This document shows positions 1-6,469 of a stretch of 18,873 nt of DNA, piece after piece (position 1 is the stretch's first letter; every line of letters begins with the position of its first letter). The position numbers and the translations under genes are program-made. This stretch comes from Puniceicoccales bacterium (GTDB lineage: Bacteria > Verrucomicrobiota > Verrucomicrobiia > Opitutales > UBA953), in NCBI GenBank assembly GCA_031289285.1, contig JAITPT010000019.1:1-18873 (forward strand). Direction: 5' to 3'. The notes below the pieces were generated by a model, which was not told where the DNA came from, did not search any database, and saw only the letters and a program-made list of their open reading frames with translations.

Positions 1-120
1 GCCGGGGGGGGGGGGGGGGTTTGTGGGGGGGGGGGGGGGGGGGTTTGCCCCGCCGCCCGCCGGCCCCCCCGGGTGGGGGGGGGGGGGGGGGGGGGGGGGG
101 GTAGGAGCAGGAGAGAGGAG
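1..120. other. Poly-G low-complexity sequence at window edge
   Basis: Three uninterrupted G runs of 16 (4-19), 19 (25-43) and 27 (75-101) bases are separated by short T- or C-containing segments. No coding signal is credible here; the glycine-rich translations are products of the homopolymers. Runs of this length at a contig edge are typical of poly-G artefacts from two-colour sequencing chemistry or of a collapsed repeat, although a real G-quadruplex-forming tract cannot be excluded. Between this block and the terminator at 225 I see only the small inverted repeat at 132-151; 253-341 holds nothing I can identify. Confidence 0.7.
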
Positions 121-131
121 GGAGGAGAGAA

Positions 132-151
132 CACAGACAGGATTGTCTGTG
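132..151. repeat. Perfect 8-bp inverted repeat, 4-nt loop
   Basis: CACAGACA (132-139) is followed by GGAT and its exact reverse complement TGTCTGTG (144-151). Neither flank has a T-run, so it is not an intrinsic terminator. It lies in the gene-free stretch between the poly-G block and the end of the ribosomal operon. Role unknown; given the poor quality of the neighbouring bases it should be confirmed before use. Confidence 0.5.
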
Positions 152-224
152 CCACACTGCGGCTACGCTACGCTGACGCCGCCTGTGTGCGGGTGGGCGG
201 GGGGCGGGCGGGCAGTTGGTTACA

Positions 225-252
225 GAAAAACCCTCCGGCAACGCCGGAGGGT
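225..252 (-). terminator. Intrinsic terminator of the rplM-rpsI operon
   Basis: CCCTCCGGC (231-239), a 3-nt loop and GCCGGAGGG (243-251) form a perfect 9-bp stem, 10 bp if the flanking A-T pair is counted. On the minus strand it is followed by five T residues (230-226). It lies about 90 nt downstream of the rpsI stop codon in the right orientation, and is a textbook Rho-independent terminator. Confidence 0.88.
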
Positions 253-341
253 GTTCGGGGCGGTCTTGGCGATGGGGGGCGACCGCCACCAGCGAAAGGC
301 GCGACTGGGCGAGAGGCCGCAGTGCGCCGAGCGGAGGGCGA

Positions 342-740
342 TTAACGTTTCGAGAATTGGAAACGTTTGCGGGCACCCGGGCGACCACTCTTCTTGCGCT
401 CCTTCATGCGCCCGTCGCGAGTGAGGAGGCCAGCCTTTTTCAAGGGGACGCGGTTCTCGGGATTATACTTTTCCAGTGCTCGCGCTAAACCGTGCGAAAT
501 CGCGCCAGCTTGGCTGTTCGGGCCACCGCCGCGCACATTGACCGAGATGGTCAATTGGCCGGACAAGGCAAGTAGCTCGACCGGGCGGGTCGCCGCTTTG
601 ACAAGCGTCTCGGAGTAGAGATAGACGTCCAGCGGGCGTCCGTTGATGGTGAAGGTGCCGTCGCCCGCGCTCAAGCGCACTCGGGCCGACGATGTTTTGC
701 GGCGTCCGACCGCGACGAATTTATCAGTGGTTTCGCTCAT
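342..740 (-). CDS. rpsI: 30S ribosomal protein S9
   Basis: This encodes a 132-residue small-subunit ribosomal protein S9 (uS9), which binds the 16S rRNA 3' domain in the head; its C-terminal tail reaches the P-site tRNA. The early GRRKTSSARVRL segment, the central NVRGGGPNSQAGAISHG segment and the basic end finishing in FSKR are diagnostic, and the length matches the family. It follows rplM by 44 nt, the order found in almost all bacteria, and is the last gene before the terminator at 225-252. The ATG at 738-740 has no Shine-Dalgarno sequence upstream; the leader just before it reads CACCATCACGAA. The gene looks intact. Identification is secure. Confidence 0.98.
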   Translation of the reverse strand: MSETTDKFVAVGRRKTSSARVRLSAGDGTFTINGRPLDVYLYSETLVKAATRPVELLALSGQLTISVNVRGGGPNSQAGAISHGLARALEKYNPENRVPLKKAGLLTRDGRMKERKKSGRPGARKRFQFSKR

Positions 741-784
741 TTCGTGATGGTGTTGTTTGTTAGAAATTGGTGCGCAGGGTGGGT

Positions 785-1216
785 TCAGCCTTTGAACTCG
801 ACCGTTTTTTGCGCGGCGTGTGGGTGCTCGGCTCCCGCATAGACTTTGAGCTTTTTGATGATTGCGTTGGCAAGTTTGTTATGAGGCAACATGCCTTTTA
901 CGGCGTGCTCGATGATGAAGGCGGGCTTGTGCTCGCGCATGTGCGCGACGCTGCGGCGGTAGGCGGTGCCGACCCAGCCCGTGAAGAACATATAGGTCTT
1001 ATCGGTCTCTTTGCTTCCGGTGAGGCGCACCTTGTCGGCGTTGATGACGACGACGTAGTCGCCGGTATCAACGTGTGGGGTGTATGTGGGTTTGTGACGA
1101 CCGCGCAGGATTGCGGCGATTTTTACGGCGAGGCGTCCGAGCACTTGGTCGGTTGCGTCAACAACGTACCATGTCTTTTCGGTGTCGTTTGCAGTTTTGG
1201 CTAACGTGGTTTTCAT
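785..1216 (-). CDS. rplM: 50S ribosomal protein L13
   Basis: This is a 143-residue large-subunit protein uL13, an early assembly protein binding 23S rRNA. Family landmarks are visible: WYVVDATDQVLGRLA near the N-terminus, TPHVDTGDYVVVINADKV, MFFTGWVGT, and the AVKGMLPHNKLA segment, with HPHAAQ near the end. I chose the ATG at 1214-1216 (MKTTLAKT), because L13 proteins of Opitutus-like bacteria begin this way as I remember them; an in-frame TTG at 1264 overlapping the xerD stop would add 16 unlikely residues. No Shine-Dalgarno sequence precedes the ATG. The gene sits 44 nt downstream of xerD and 44 nt upstream of rpsI, so the four genes from pfk to rpsI may share transcripts. Confidence 0.97.
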   Translation of the reverse strand: MKTTLAKTANDTEKTWYVVDATDQVLGRLAVKIAAILRGRHKPTYTPHVDTGDYVVVINADKVRLTGSKETDKTYMFFTGWVGTAYRRSVAHMREHKPAFIIEHAVKGMLPHNKLANAIIKKLKVYAGAEHPHAAQKTVEFKG

Positions 1217-1260
1217 TTGAAAAAAGAAGGGGCGGGACGATGGGGGCGCGGCCAACTTTG

Positions 1261-2193
1261 TCAAGGGGTTTTCTCAACTTTTTGTGAGTCGTCGGTTTTG
1301 AGGTGTCGGCGCGGGTGATGTTTGGCGTGGCCGGTGACGAGGCGGTGGCGCTCGACGGCGGTGTAGATTTGCGTGGTGGCGATGTCGGCGTGGCCGAGCA
1401 TCTCTTGGATGGCGCGTAGGTCGGCGCCGTGCGCGAGCAGATGTGTGGCGAAGGTGTGGCGGACGAGGTGGGGGTTGACGGTGCGGTCGAGGCCGGCGCG
1501 GGCGGCGGCGGCGCGGATGTTCACCCAAAAAGTTTTTCGCGAAATCGCGGTGCCGCGTTTGCTCAGAAATAATTCGGAGCGTGTCTTGGCGTTCACGAGT
1601 TGGGGGCGGGCGACGGCGAGGTAGTCGCGGACGGCCTTCAATGCGGCGCGCCCGACGGGCACGACGCGCTCTTTGCCGCCTTTGCCGAAGACGCGCAGGA
1701 AACCCTCTTCGGCGTCGAGCGCTTGCAAGGGGAGGTTGCACAGTTCGGAGACGCGCAGGCCGCTGCTATACATCAGCTCGAGCATGGCGCGGTCGCGCAT
1801 ACCGAGCGCGGAGTTGTCGGGCGGCGCGTCGAGTAGCTCTGCCGTCTCGTGCTCGGAGAGCGAGTCGGGCAATGGGCGGCGCGAGTGCGGCCCTTCGGCG
1901 AGCGCGGTGAAGTCGTCGCCGCGTGCGCCCGTGGCGACGAGGTGCTTGGCGAGAGTCCGCGCTGCGCTGAGTTTGCGGGCGGCGGTGGCGGGGTCGGCAC
2001 CGGTGGAGGCGAGAGAGGCGAGCCACTCGGCGAGGTCGCTGCTGGTCACTTGTGCCCAAGTCTGGCGGGCGTTTTGGCGAGCGGCAAACGCGGCGAGTTG
2101 GGCGAGGTCTTTCTCGTATGCGACGGCGGTGTTTTGCGCGAGGCCGCGCTCGGTGAGCAAGGTGGCGATGAAGTCGTCCAGCCCGTCTTGCAT
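1261..2193 (-). CDS. xerD: Tyrosine recombinase, XerC/XerD type
   Basis: This encodes a site-specific tyrosine recombinase of about 310 residues, the kind that resolves chromosome dimers at dif with FtsK. The N-terminal SAM-like core-binding domain (ERGLAQNTAVAYEKDL) is followed by a catalytic domain with the full active-site set: Arg in SGLRVSE, Lys in the GKGGKER turn, HLVRH, LGH and the nucleophilic Tyr in TQIYTAV. The length suits a Xer protein rather than a phage integrase. I use the ATG at 2191-2193, which matches where Xer proteins normally begin; a GTG at 2236-2238 would add 15 Ala-rich residues and is the alternative. No Shine-Dalgarno is seen at either. The stop overlaps a TTG in the L13 leader, and the gene lies between pfk and rplM, consistent with a housekeeping role. 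XerC versus XerD cannot be settled without the paralogue. Confidence 0.9.
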   Translation of the reverse strand: MQDGLDDFIATLLTERGLAQNTAVAYEKDLAQLAAFAARQNARQTWAQVTSSDLAEWLASLASTGADPATAARKLSAARTLAKHLVATGARGDDFTALAEGPHSRRPLPDSLSEHETAELLDAPPDNSALGMRDRAMLELMYSSGLRVSELCNLPLQALDAEEGFLRVFGKGGKERVVPVGRAALKAVRDYLAVARPQLVNAKTRSELFLSKRGTAISRKTFWVNIRAAAARAGLDRTVNPHLVRHTFATHLLAHGADLRAIQEMLGHADIATTQIYTAVERHRLVTGHAKHHPRRHLKTDDSQKVEKTP

Positions 2194-2263
2194 CTGGGCG
2201 GGCAGAGTGGAGGCGGCGTGTGCGGCGGGGCGAGTCACGGGCGGCGCGGGTGTGTTCGGCGGG

Positions 2264-3355
2264 TTAATCGCCGAAGCAGATGTTGATGCTCTTGGCGACG
2301 TGGACGAGGTAGCTGCCGGGGGCGACGGTCTTGATGGCGGCGGTGGCTTCTTCGAGCGGGACGGCGGTCATCACGCCGTTGCGGAAGGAAACCATTTTTC
2401 CGAAGTCGCCTGCCTGCACCATTTCAAAAGCGCGCACGCCGTATTGGCTACCGAGCAGGCGGTCTGTGGAGACGGGTGTGCCGCCGCGCTGGACGTGGCC
2501 GAGGATGGTGCAGCGGATGCCCTCGAAGTCCGCTGCGGCAAGCTCGTTGGCGAAACGCTCCGCTGCGCCGGAGAGTTTCACGCTGAGGTTGGCGTGGGTC
2601 TTCTCGCCCAGCGGGCCGCCGCCGATGGGCATCGCGCCCTCGGCGACAACGATGACGGCGAAACGTTTCCCGCCGTCGAAACGCCGCAGGAGGAAGTCTT
2701 TTATTTTTGCGATGTCGTAGGGGATTTCGGGGATGAGGCAGACCTCCGCGCCGCCGGCGATTGCGGCGTGTAGCGCAATCCAGCCGGAGTTCTTGCCCAT
2801 CACCTCGAGTATCTGGATGCGGTTGTGGCTCTCTGCCGTGCTCACGAGTCGGTCAACCGCCTCGGTCGCCACGTCCACCGCTGATTGGAAACCGAAGGTG
2901 ACGTCGGTGGCGGCGAGGTCGTTATCAATCGTCTTGGGGATGCCGATAACGGGCAGACCTTTTTTGTGCAAAGCGAGCGACATGCGTTGGGAGCCGTCGC
3001 CGCCGATGTTGACGATGGCCGCGAAGTCGGCGTAGCGGCAGATGCGCACCATGTCGTCGGAGCGGTCAACATACTCAATCTTGCCGTCTGCGCCGCGCAC
3101 CGGCCAGTTGAAGGGGCCGGACTCTTTGGTGGTGCCGATGATGGTGCCGCCCTTGACGTGTATGCCGGAGACGGCTTGGCGGTTGAGGCGGACAAGCTCC
3201 TGCGGGATGTTGAGCAGGCCGCTGAAGGACTGGCGGCTGCCCCAGACTTCCCAGCCGGGCTGGTTGGTGGCGCTCTTGACAAATGCGCGGAGCACGGCGT
3301 TGAGACCGGGGCAATCGCCGCCGCTGGTAGCTACAAGAATTTTTTTGACGGACAT
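2264..3355 (-). CDS. pfk: 6-phosphofructokinase (probably ATP-dependent, Gly104/Lys124 type)
   Basis: This is a 363-residue phosphofructokinase A-fold protein converting fructose 6-phosphate to fructose 1,6-bisphosphate. The nucleotide loop SGGDCPGLN is at residues 11-19, GGDGS at 118-122, PKTIDND with the catalytic Asp at 140-146, and MGKNSGW at 186-192. The residue equivalent to E. coli Gly104 is Gly121, which predicts ATP use, whereas the residue equivalent to Gly124 is Lys141, as in PPi-dependent enzymes. This Gly/Lys combination is known in the group III (mixed) PFK family and is usually ATP-dependent. The ATG at 3353-3355 is chosen because any longer frame runs back through the terminator and the tRNA. 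No Shine-Dalgarno precedes it (leader CTTCCCACC). It heads the minus-strand run pfk-xerD-rplM-rpsI, with 70 nt or less to xerD. Confidence 0.93.
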   Translation of the reverse strand: MSVKKILVATSGGDCPGLNAVLRAFVKSATNQPGWEVWGSRQSFSGLLNIPQELVRLNRQAVSGIHVKGGTIIGTTKESGPFNWPVRGADGKIEYVDRSDDMVRICRYADFAAIVNIGGDGSQRMSLALHKKGLPVIGIPKTIDNDLAATDVTFGFQSAVDVATEAVDRLVSTAESHNRIQILEVMGKNSGWIALHAAIAGGAEVCLIPEIPYDIAKIKDFLLRRFDGGKRFAVIVVAEGAMPIGGGPLGEKTHANLSVKLSGAAERFANELAAADFEGIRCTILGHVQRGGTPVSTDRLLGSQYGVRAFEMVQAGDFGKMVSFRNGVMTAVPLEEATAAIKTVAPGSYLVHVAKSINICFGD

Positions 3356-3426
3356 GGTGGGAAGCGAGTCAACGCAGAACGCTGTTTGCCAAAAGCTCAA
3401 AAGTGCGGAGCGCAAATGCGGGGCGC

Positions 3427-3458
3427 AAAAAAACCTCTCCGCGAACGAAGAGGTTTTT
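3427..3458 (-). terminator. Intrinsic terminator downstream of the initiator-like tRNA
   Basis: AAAAACCTCT pairs with AGAGGTTTTT around a 10-nt loop (3439-3448), giving a 10-bp stem whose outer A-T pairs lead on the minus strand into a run of seven T residues (3433-3427). It starts 14 nt beyond the CCA end of the tRNA at 3472-3548, and separates that tRNA from pfk. It implies that the tRNA is an independent transcription unit and that pfk has its own promoter in 3356-3426. Confidence 0.85.
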
Positions 3459-3471
3459 AACTTTTTGAAAT

Positions 3472-3548
3472 TGGGTGCAGGGATTGGATTTGAACCAATG
3501 GCCTTCAGGTTCTGAGCCTGACGAGCTACCAAACTGCTCCACCCTGCA
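3472..3548 (-). tRNA. Initiator-type tRNA with CAG anticodon (tRNA-fMet-like; decodes CUG)
   Basis: The 77-nt cloverleaf is complete: acceptor TGCAGGG/CCCTGCA, D-stem GAGC/GCTC, anticodon stem TCAGG/CCTGA, T-stem ATTGG/CCAAT, with CCA encoded. Its body is that of bacterial initiator tRNA-fMet: GGAGCAG and TGGTAGCTCGTC in the D arm with A11:U24, GGCTCA entering the anticodon loop, and a short variable loop AAGGC. About 60 of 77 positions agree with E. coli metZ as I remember it. The anticodon loop is CTCAGAA, so the anticodon is CAG rather than CAT. A class II leucine tRNA should have a long variable arm, which is absent. Position 1:72 is a weak U-A pair, 29:41 is A-U instead of G-C, and the discriminator is C. 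Amino acid identity is therefore uncertain; automatic tools would call Leu(CAG). Confidence 0.85.
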
Positions 3549-3669
3549 ACAAAGAAGAAATACAGGAAAACGGATGTGCCGCGTTTTGACAAGAACTATT
3601 TTCAAGTTTTTTTTGGGGGGGGGAAGCGGTGGCTGGCGGAGGTAGTGGGGAAGCGGTGGGCCAGCGGGG

Positions 3670-3723
3670 ATAGGACGTATAGGTCTTATAGGACTTATAC
3701 GACCTATAGGTCCTATAAGACCT
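3670..3723 (-). repeat. Six tandem degenerate 9-bp palindromic units
   Basis: Read on the minus strand from 3723, the sequence is AGGTCTTAT, AGGACCTAT, AGGTCGTAT, AAGTCCTAT, AAGACCTAT, ACGTCCTAT: six back-to-back 9-mers with consensus ARGWCCTAT. Because each unit junction is self-complementary (ATAGGWCCTAT), the array can fold in several registers; the longest fold pairs 3681-3694 perfectly with 3710-3723 around a 15-nt loop. It lies in the gap between the tRNA and the Nudix gene. The rest of that gap holds an eight-T/nine-G run near 3607-3623, two GGGAAGCGGTGG copies, and CCTGC-type 5-mers near 3766-3784. No gene is present. Confidence 0.8.
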
Positions 3724-3790
3724 GAGCACTCCGCAGCCCCGAAGGCTGGCAGTCGGCAGGCGGGCCTGCCCTGCCCTGCCCTGCTTGCGC

Positions 3791-4345
3791 TCAAAACAAA
3801 TCGGGGCGGGCGAGGCGGAGGCGGTAGAGGGCGGCTTGGGCGATGACGTGGGAAATCTCGCCGCGCTGCACCATCGCCTCGGCTTCGCGAGGGGCGAGCA
3901 AGACGGTCTCCAACTCCTCGGTGGCGTCGAAGGCGACGGGGTGCGTCAACTCGCAATCTTCGACGAGGACGAAGTGCGAGGTGTTGTCGAAGATGGCAGG
4001 GTTCGGGGCACAGGTGCCGATGAGGCGGGCGCGTTTGCCCGTGTAGCCAGTCTCCTCCGTCATCTCGCGTTGCGCGGCGGTGATTGGGTTTTCGCCCGCC
4101 TCCATGATGCCGCCGGGCGGCTCCCATGAGAGCGCACCCGTGCCGACACGGAATTGGCGCGTGAAGACAAGTTGCCCGCCAGTCGTCACGGGGAGAGCGA
4201 GAACCCAGTCACGGCTTTTGATTGTAAAAAAAACACCCACGCGAGCGTCGCGAGGGTGTTTGTAAATGCGTTTGAAAACGCGGAAGACCGAGCAGTCTGC
4301 GTGGAGCGTTTCGTCGGTGAGGTTCCAGAGCGCGGGTGCGGCCAT
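3791..4345 (-). CDS. Nudix hydrolase (ADP-ribose pyrophosphatase-like)
   Basis: This 184-residue protein carries a complete Nudix box, G79-x5-E85-x7-R93-E94-M-x-E97-E98-x-G100-Y101, which binds the Mg2+ that drives hydrolysis of nucleoside diphosphates linked to another moiety. The preceding VLALPVTTGGQLVFTRQFR and EPPGG segments resemble the ADP-sugar/ADP-ribose pyrophosphatase branch, but the substrate cannot be fixed from sequence. It is cytosolic with no signal or membrane segment. The ATG at 4343-4345 lies 14 nt after the LysM gene stop, so the two may be cotranscribed. The oddity is a strong terminator-like hairpin inside codons 29-40, described separately; no alternative start lies between the hairpin and the Nudix fold. 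Confidence 0.9.
   Translation of the reverse strand: MAAPALWNLTDETLHADCSVFRVFKRIYKHPRDARVGVFFTIKSRDWVLALPVTTGGQLVFTRQFRVGTGALSWEPPGGIMEAGENPITAAQREMTEETGYTGKRARLIGTCAPNPAIFDNTSHFVLVEDCELTHPVAFDATEELETVLLAPREAEAMVQRGEISHVIAQAALYRLRLARPDLF
4226..4261 (-). terminator. Terminator-like hairpin inside the Nudix coding sequence
   Basis: On the minus strand AAACACCC, one T, CGCGA, loop CGC, TCGCG, one T, then GGGTGTTT form a 13-bp stem with a single T-T mismatch. The stem continues into a run of eight T residues (4233-4226), so it has all features of a Rho-independent terminator for minus-strand transcription. It lies about 85-120 nt after the Nudix ATG, in frame (codons for RVGVFF), and the coding frame passes straight through it. 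It could end transcripts from the LysM gene, or act as a translation-sensitive attenuator of the Nudix gene. Confidence 0.7.
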
Positions 4346-4359
4346 GTTCGTAGGAATGC

Positions 4360-5157
4360 TTAGCGGACAGCGCCGGGAGGAAGACCGCCGGGGGTGCCGG
4401 GGCGACGGACGCCACCAGTGGCACCGCCTACGCCCGAGCGACCGCCGTTGACTGGCGGCGTCACGCCGGGAGGCGTTGCGGGTCTGGCGGGGATGTTGAT
4501 TTTTTGACCGATGCGCAGCTTGTTCGAGCTTACGCCCGTGTTGGCGGCTTCGATGGCTTCGAGGGTGACGCCGTAGCGCCTCGCCAACGTGCTGAAATTT
4601 TCGCCGACCTTGATGAGGTGGACGGTGGCTGCGCCGTGGTTGACGACAGGGGGTGCCGGCGGGTCAACGCGGACGGGAGGGGTGACAGTTCCTCCAGTCG
4701 TGCTGCCGCCGACAGTGGTCGTGCCACCGCCGCGAACGGTGCCGCCGCCAGTCGTGCCAGTGCCGCCGCGGACGGTGCCGCCGCGGGCTTCTAACTTCTG
4801 GATGTGTCCGGCGAGCGTCAGGAGATTTTTGTCCAAACCGCGGATGGCTTCTTGGTGTCTGTTGACCTTCGCGTTGGCGTCGGCTCTGAATGCGGTGAAG
4901 TCGCGGTTGATGTTGTCCCGTGCGGTCTCGAGCGCGGTGACCTTTTGGGGGAGCGCGGCGTCGAAGCGTGCGAGTTTTTCCTCCGCAGTTTTTAGGCGTG
5001 CTTCAAGCGCGACGACGACCTCCGGCGCGGTGCCGCCGCTGGCGCGCGCCCGATAGGCAAATATCGCGGCGAGGAGCGCGAAGATAAACGCAAGGGCAGA
5101 AATCACGAGCGGGAGCTTGGATTCGGACTGCGGGTCGAGGGAGGATGTGTCTTCCAT
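4360..5157 (-). CDS. Membrane-anchored LysM-domain protein
   Basis: This is a 265-residue envelope protein. Residues 15-37 form one hydrophobic segment (LPLVISALAFIFALLAAIF), so the N-terminus is probably a cytoplasmic-side anchor. Residues 45-125 are charged and heptad-like, probably a coiled coil. A Gly/Thr-rich linker runs from 126 to about 158, then a Pro-rich patch, and a single LysM domain spans about 180-223 (VGENFSTLARRYGVTLEAIE, LRIGQKINIP); LysM binds N-acetylglucosamine in peptidoglycan. A Gly/Pro-rich tail closes the protein. No hydrolase domain is present, so a structural or scaffolding wall-binding role is likely. The ATG at 5155-5157 (MEDTSS) places the membrane segment near the N-terminus. 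The Nudix gene follows after 14 nt. Confidence 0.88.
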   Translation of the reverse strand: MEDTSSLDPQSESKLPLVISALAFIFALLAAIFAYRARASGGTAPEVVVALEARLKTAEEKLARFDAALPQKVTALETARDNINRDFTAFRADANAKVNRHQEAIRGLDKNLLTLAGHIQKLEARGGTVRGGTGTTGGGTVRGGGTTTVGGSTTGGTVTPPVRVDPPAPPVVNHGAATVHLIKVGENFSTLARRYGVTLEAIEAANTGVSSNKLRIGQKINIPARPATPPGVTPPVNGGRSGVGGATGGVRRPGTPGGLPPGAVR

Positions 5158-5286
5158 GTGAGTGAAACGATGTGTGTAGTTGGGAACGGTTGGGTGTTCG
5201 GTTGGTGAATGAAAAAGCGAGGCGCGAAGGAATGGAGGTTTGACAAGTGCCGCAATAAAAAAGAAACACGCGCCCGCAAAACACAT

Positions 5287-5364
5287 CGGGCGGTAGCGCA
5301 GCCTGGCTAGCGCACCTGCTTTGGGAGCAGGGGGTCGCGGGTTCGAATCCCGCCCGCCCGACCA
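5287..5364 (+). tRNA. tRNA-Pro(TGG)
   Basis: A canonical cloverleaf is present: acceptor CGGGCGG/CCGCCCG, D-stem GCGC/GCGC, anticodon stem CCTGC/GCAGG with loop TTTGGGA (anticodon TGG), T-stem GCGGG/CCCGC with TTCGAAT, discriminator A and encoded CCA. It decodes CCA and, by wobble, other proline codons. A TTGACA hexamer at 5240-5245 is a plausible -35 element, but I cannot find a good -10 hexamer at the usual spacing. A run of seven T residues follows the CCA directly. Confidence 0.96.
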
Positions 5365-5442
5365 TTTTTTTGATGACGCGCCGGTGCCTCGCGCACCGCG
5401 CCGCGACAAGCCCGATTTTCCCGCAAAACTTTTTTCGCCGCC

Positions 5443-6324
5443 ATGCCCGCCGCAGAGACCGCCACCGCCGCGAACGCGCCCGCTACTTTCCCCGCACCCT
5501 CCGCCGCGAACGTCGCGCCTGCCGCGCCTGCCGTCGTCGCGCCGCTGCTGCGCGTCGAAAATCTCGTGGTGCGTTTCCCGGCGCGGGGCGGGTTGTTTGG
5601 CGGTTCGCGGGAGATGGTCGCGGCGGTTGACGATGTTTCGTTTGAAATCGGGCGCGGGCAAATCGTCGCGCTTGCGGGCGAGTCGGGCAGCGGCAAGACG
5701 ACGACGGGGCGGGCGATTTTGAAGCTCGCGCCAGTCGCAGCGGGAAAAATTATTTTTGACGGCGTGGACATCGCGCCCTTGACGCCGCGCGAATTTTTCC
5801 CGTGGCGGAAACGTATCCAGATGGTTTTCCAAGACCCGTGGCACTCGCTCAATCCGCGCCTCACGCTCGAGAGCATTTTGGCGGAGCCGCTCGAAATCCA
5901 TTTTCCGCAGCTTCGCGCCGCTGCCCGCCGCGAGCGCGTCGCCGAGCTGCTGCGCCGCGTGAAACTTCCGCTCGACATGATGCGCCGCCACCCGCACGAG
6001 CTTTCTGGCGGGCAACGCCAGCGCGTCGGCATCGCCCGCGCCGTCGCCGTCGAGCCGGAGTTGCTTGTGTGCGACGAGCCGGTGTCGGCGCTCGATGTGT
6101 CGGTGCAGGCGCAGATCATCGCGCTGCTGCGCGAGCTTCGAGCGGAGTGCGGCTTCGCGTGTTTGTTTGTCTCGCACGACCTCGCCGTCGTCGAGCAGCT
6201 GGCGGACGGCGTGCTCATCATGCGCGAGGGGAAGATTGTGGAGCGCGGCGAGCCAGCGGCACTCTACGCCAATCCGCAGCACCCCTACACCCGCGCTTTG
6301 CTCGACGCCGTCCCTGTGTTTTAG
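5443..6324 (+). CDS. Oligopeptide/dipeptide ABC transporter ATP-binding protein (OppF/DppF-like), orphan
   Basis: This 293-residue ATPase belongs to the peptide/nickel importer branch. Walker A GESGSGKTT is at residues 79-87, the Q-loop at 129-130 followed by DPWHSLNPR, the signature LSGGQRQRVGIARA at 187-200, Walker B LLVCDE at 207-212 and the H-loop His at 245. The C-terminal NPQHPYTRALL motif is characteristic of OppD/OppF/DppF proteins. Residues 1-35 are an unusual Ala/Pro/Thr-rich extension ahead of the domain; an internal start cannot be excluded. The partner ATPase, permeases and binding protein are not in the window, so it must work with components encoded elsewhere or be a relic. The ATG is preceded by CGCCGCC and no Shine-Dalgarno. 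Function in the family is certain, the substrate is not. Confidence 0.92.
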   Translation: MPAAETATAANAPATFPAPSAANVAPAAPAVVAPLLRVENLVVRFPARGGLFGGSREMVAAVDDVSFEIGRGQIVALAGESGSGKTTTGRAILKLAPVAAGKIIFDGVDIAPLTPREFFPWRKRIQMVFQDPWHSLNPRLTLESILAEPLEIHFPQLRAAARRERVAELLRRVKLPLDMMRRHPHELSGGQRQRVGIARAVAVEPELLVCDEPVSALDVSVQAQIIALLRELRAECGFACLFVSHDLAVVEQLADGVLIMREGKIVERGEPAALYANPQHPYTRALLDAVPVF

Positions 6325-6469
6325 GCGGACGCGGCGGACGCGGTGCGGCGGACGTGTTGGCGGCGCGGCGGTGGTTTCCGGTTGCAAACGCATTTTGCCA
6401 TTCTTGCCTCGCCGCTGGTTTTGGCGTTTAGAGTGCGCTCCGAAAAAACCTTTTTCCACGCCGTCCTGC

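Noticed and set aside
1262..1264. TTG start for L13 overlapping the xerD stop
   Set aside because: It would add a Pro/Phe-rich 16-residue leader absent from L13 proteins; the ATG at 1216 fits the family.
2264..3592. 442-residue frame extending pfk upstream
   Set aside because: The extra 79 codons run through the intrinsic terminator and most of the tRNA; PFK homology begins at the ATG at 3355.
5340..5364. tRNA-Pro 3' end as an integration site
   Set aside because: No second copy of the tRNA 3' end and no integrase was found in the window; the XerD-type protein is a housekeeping recombinase.
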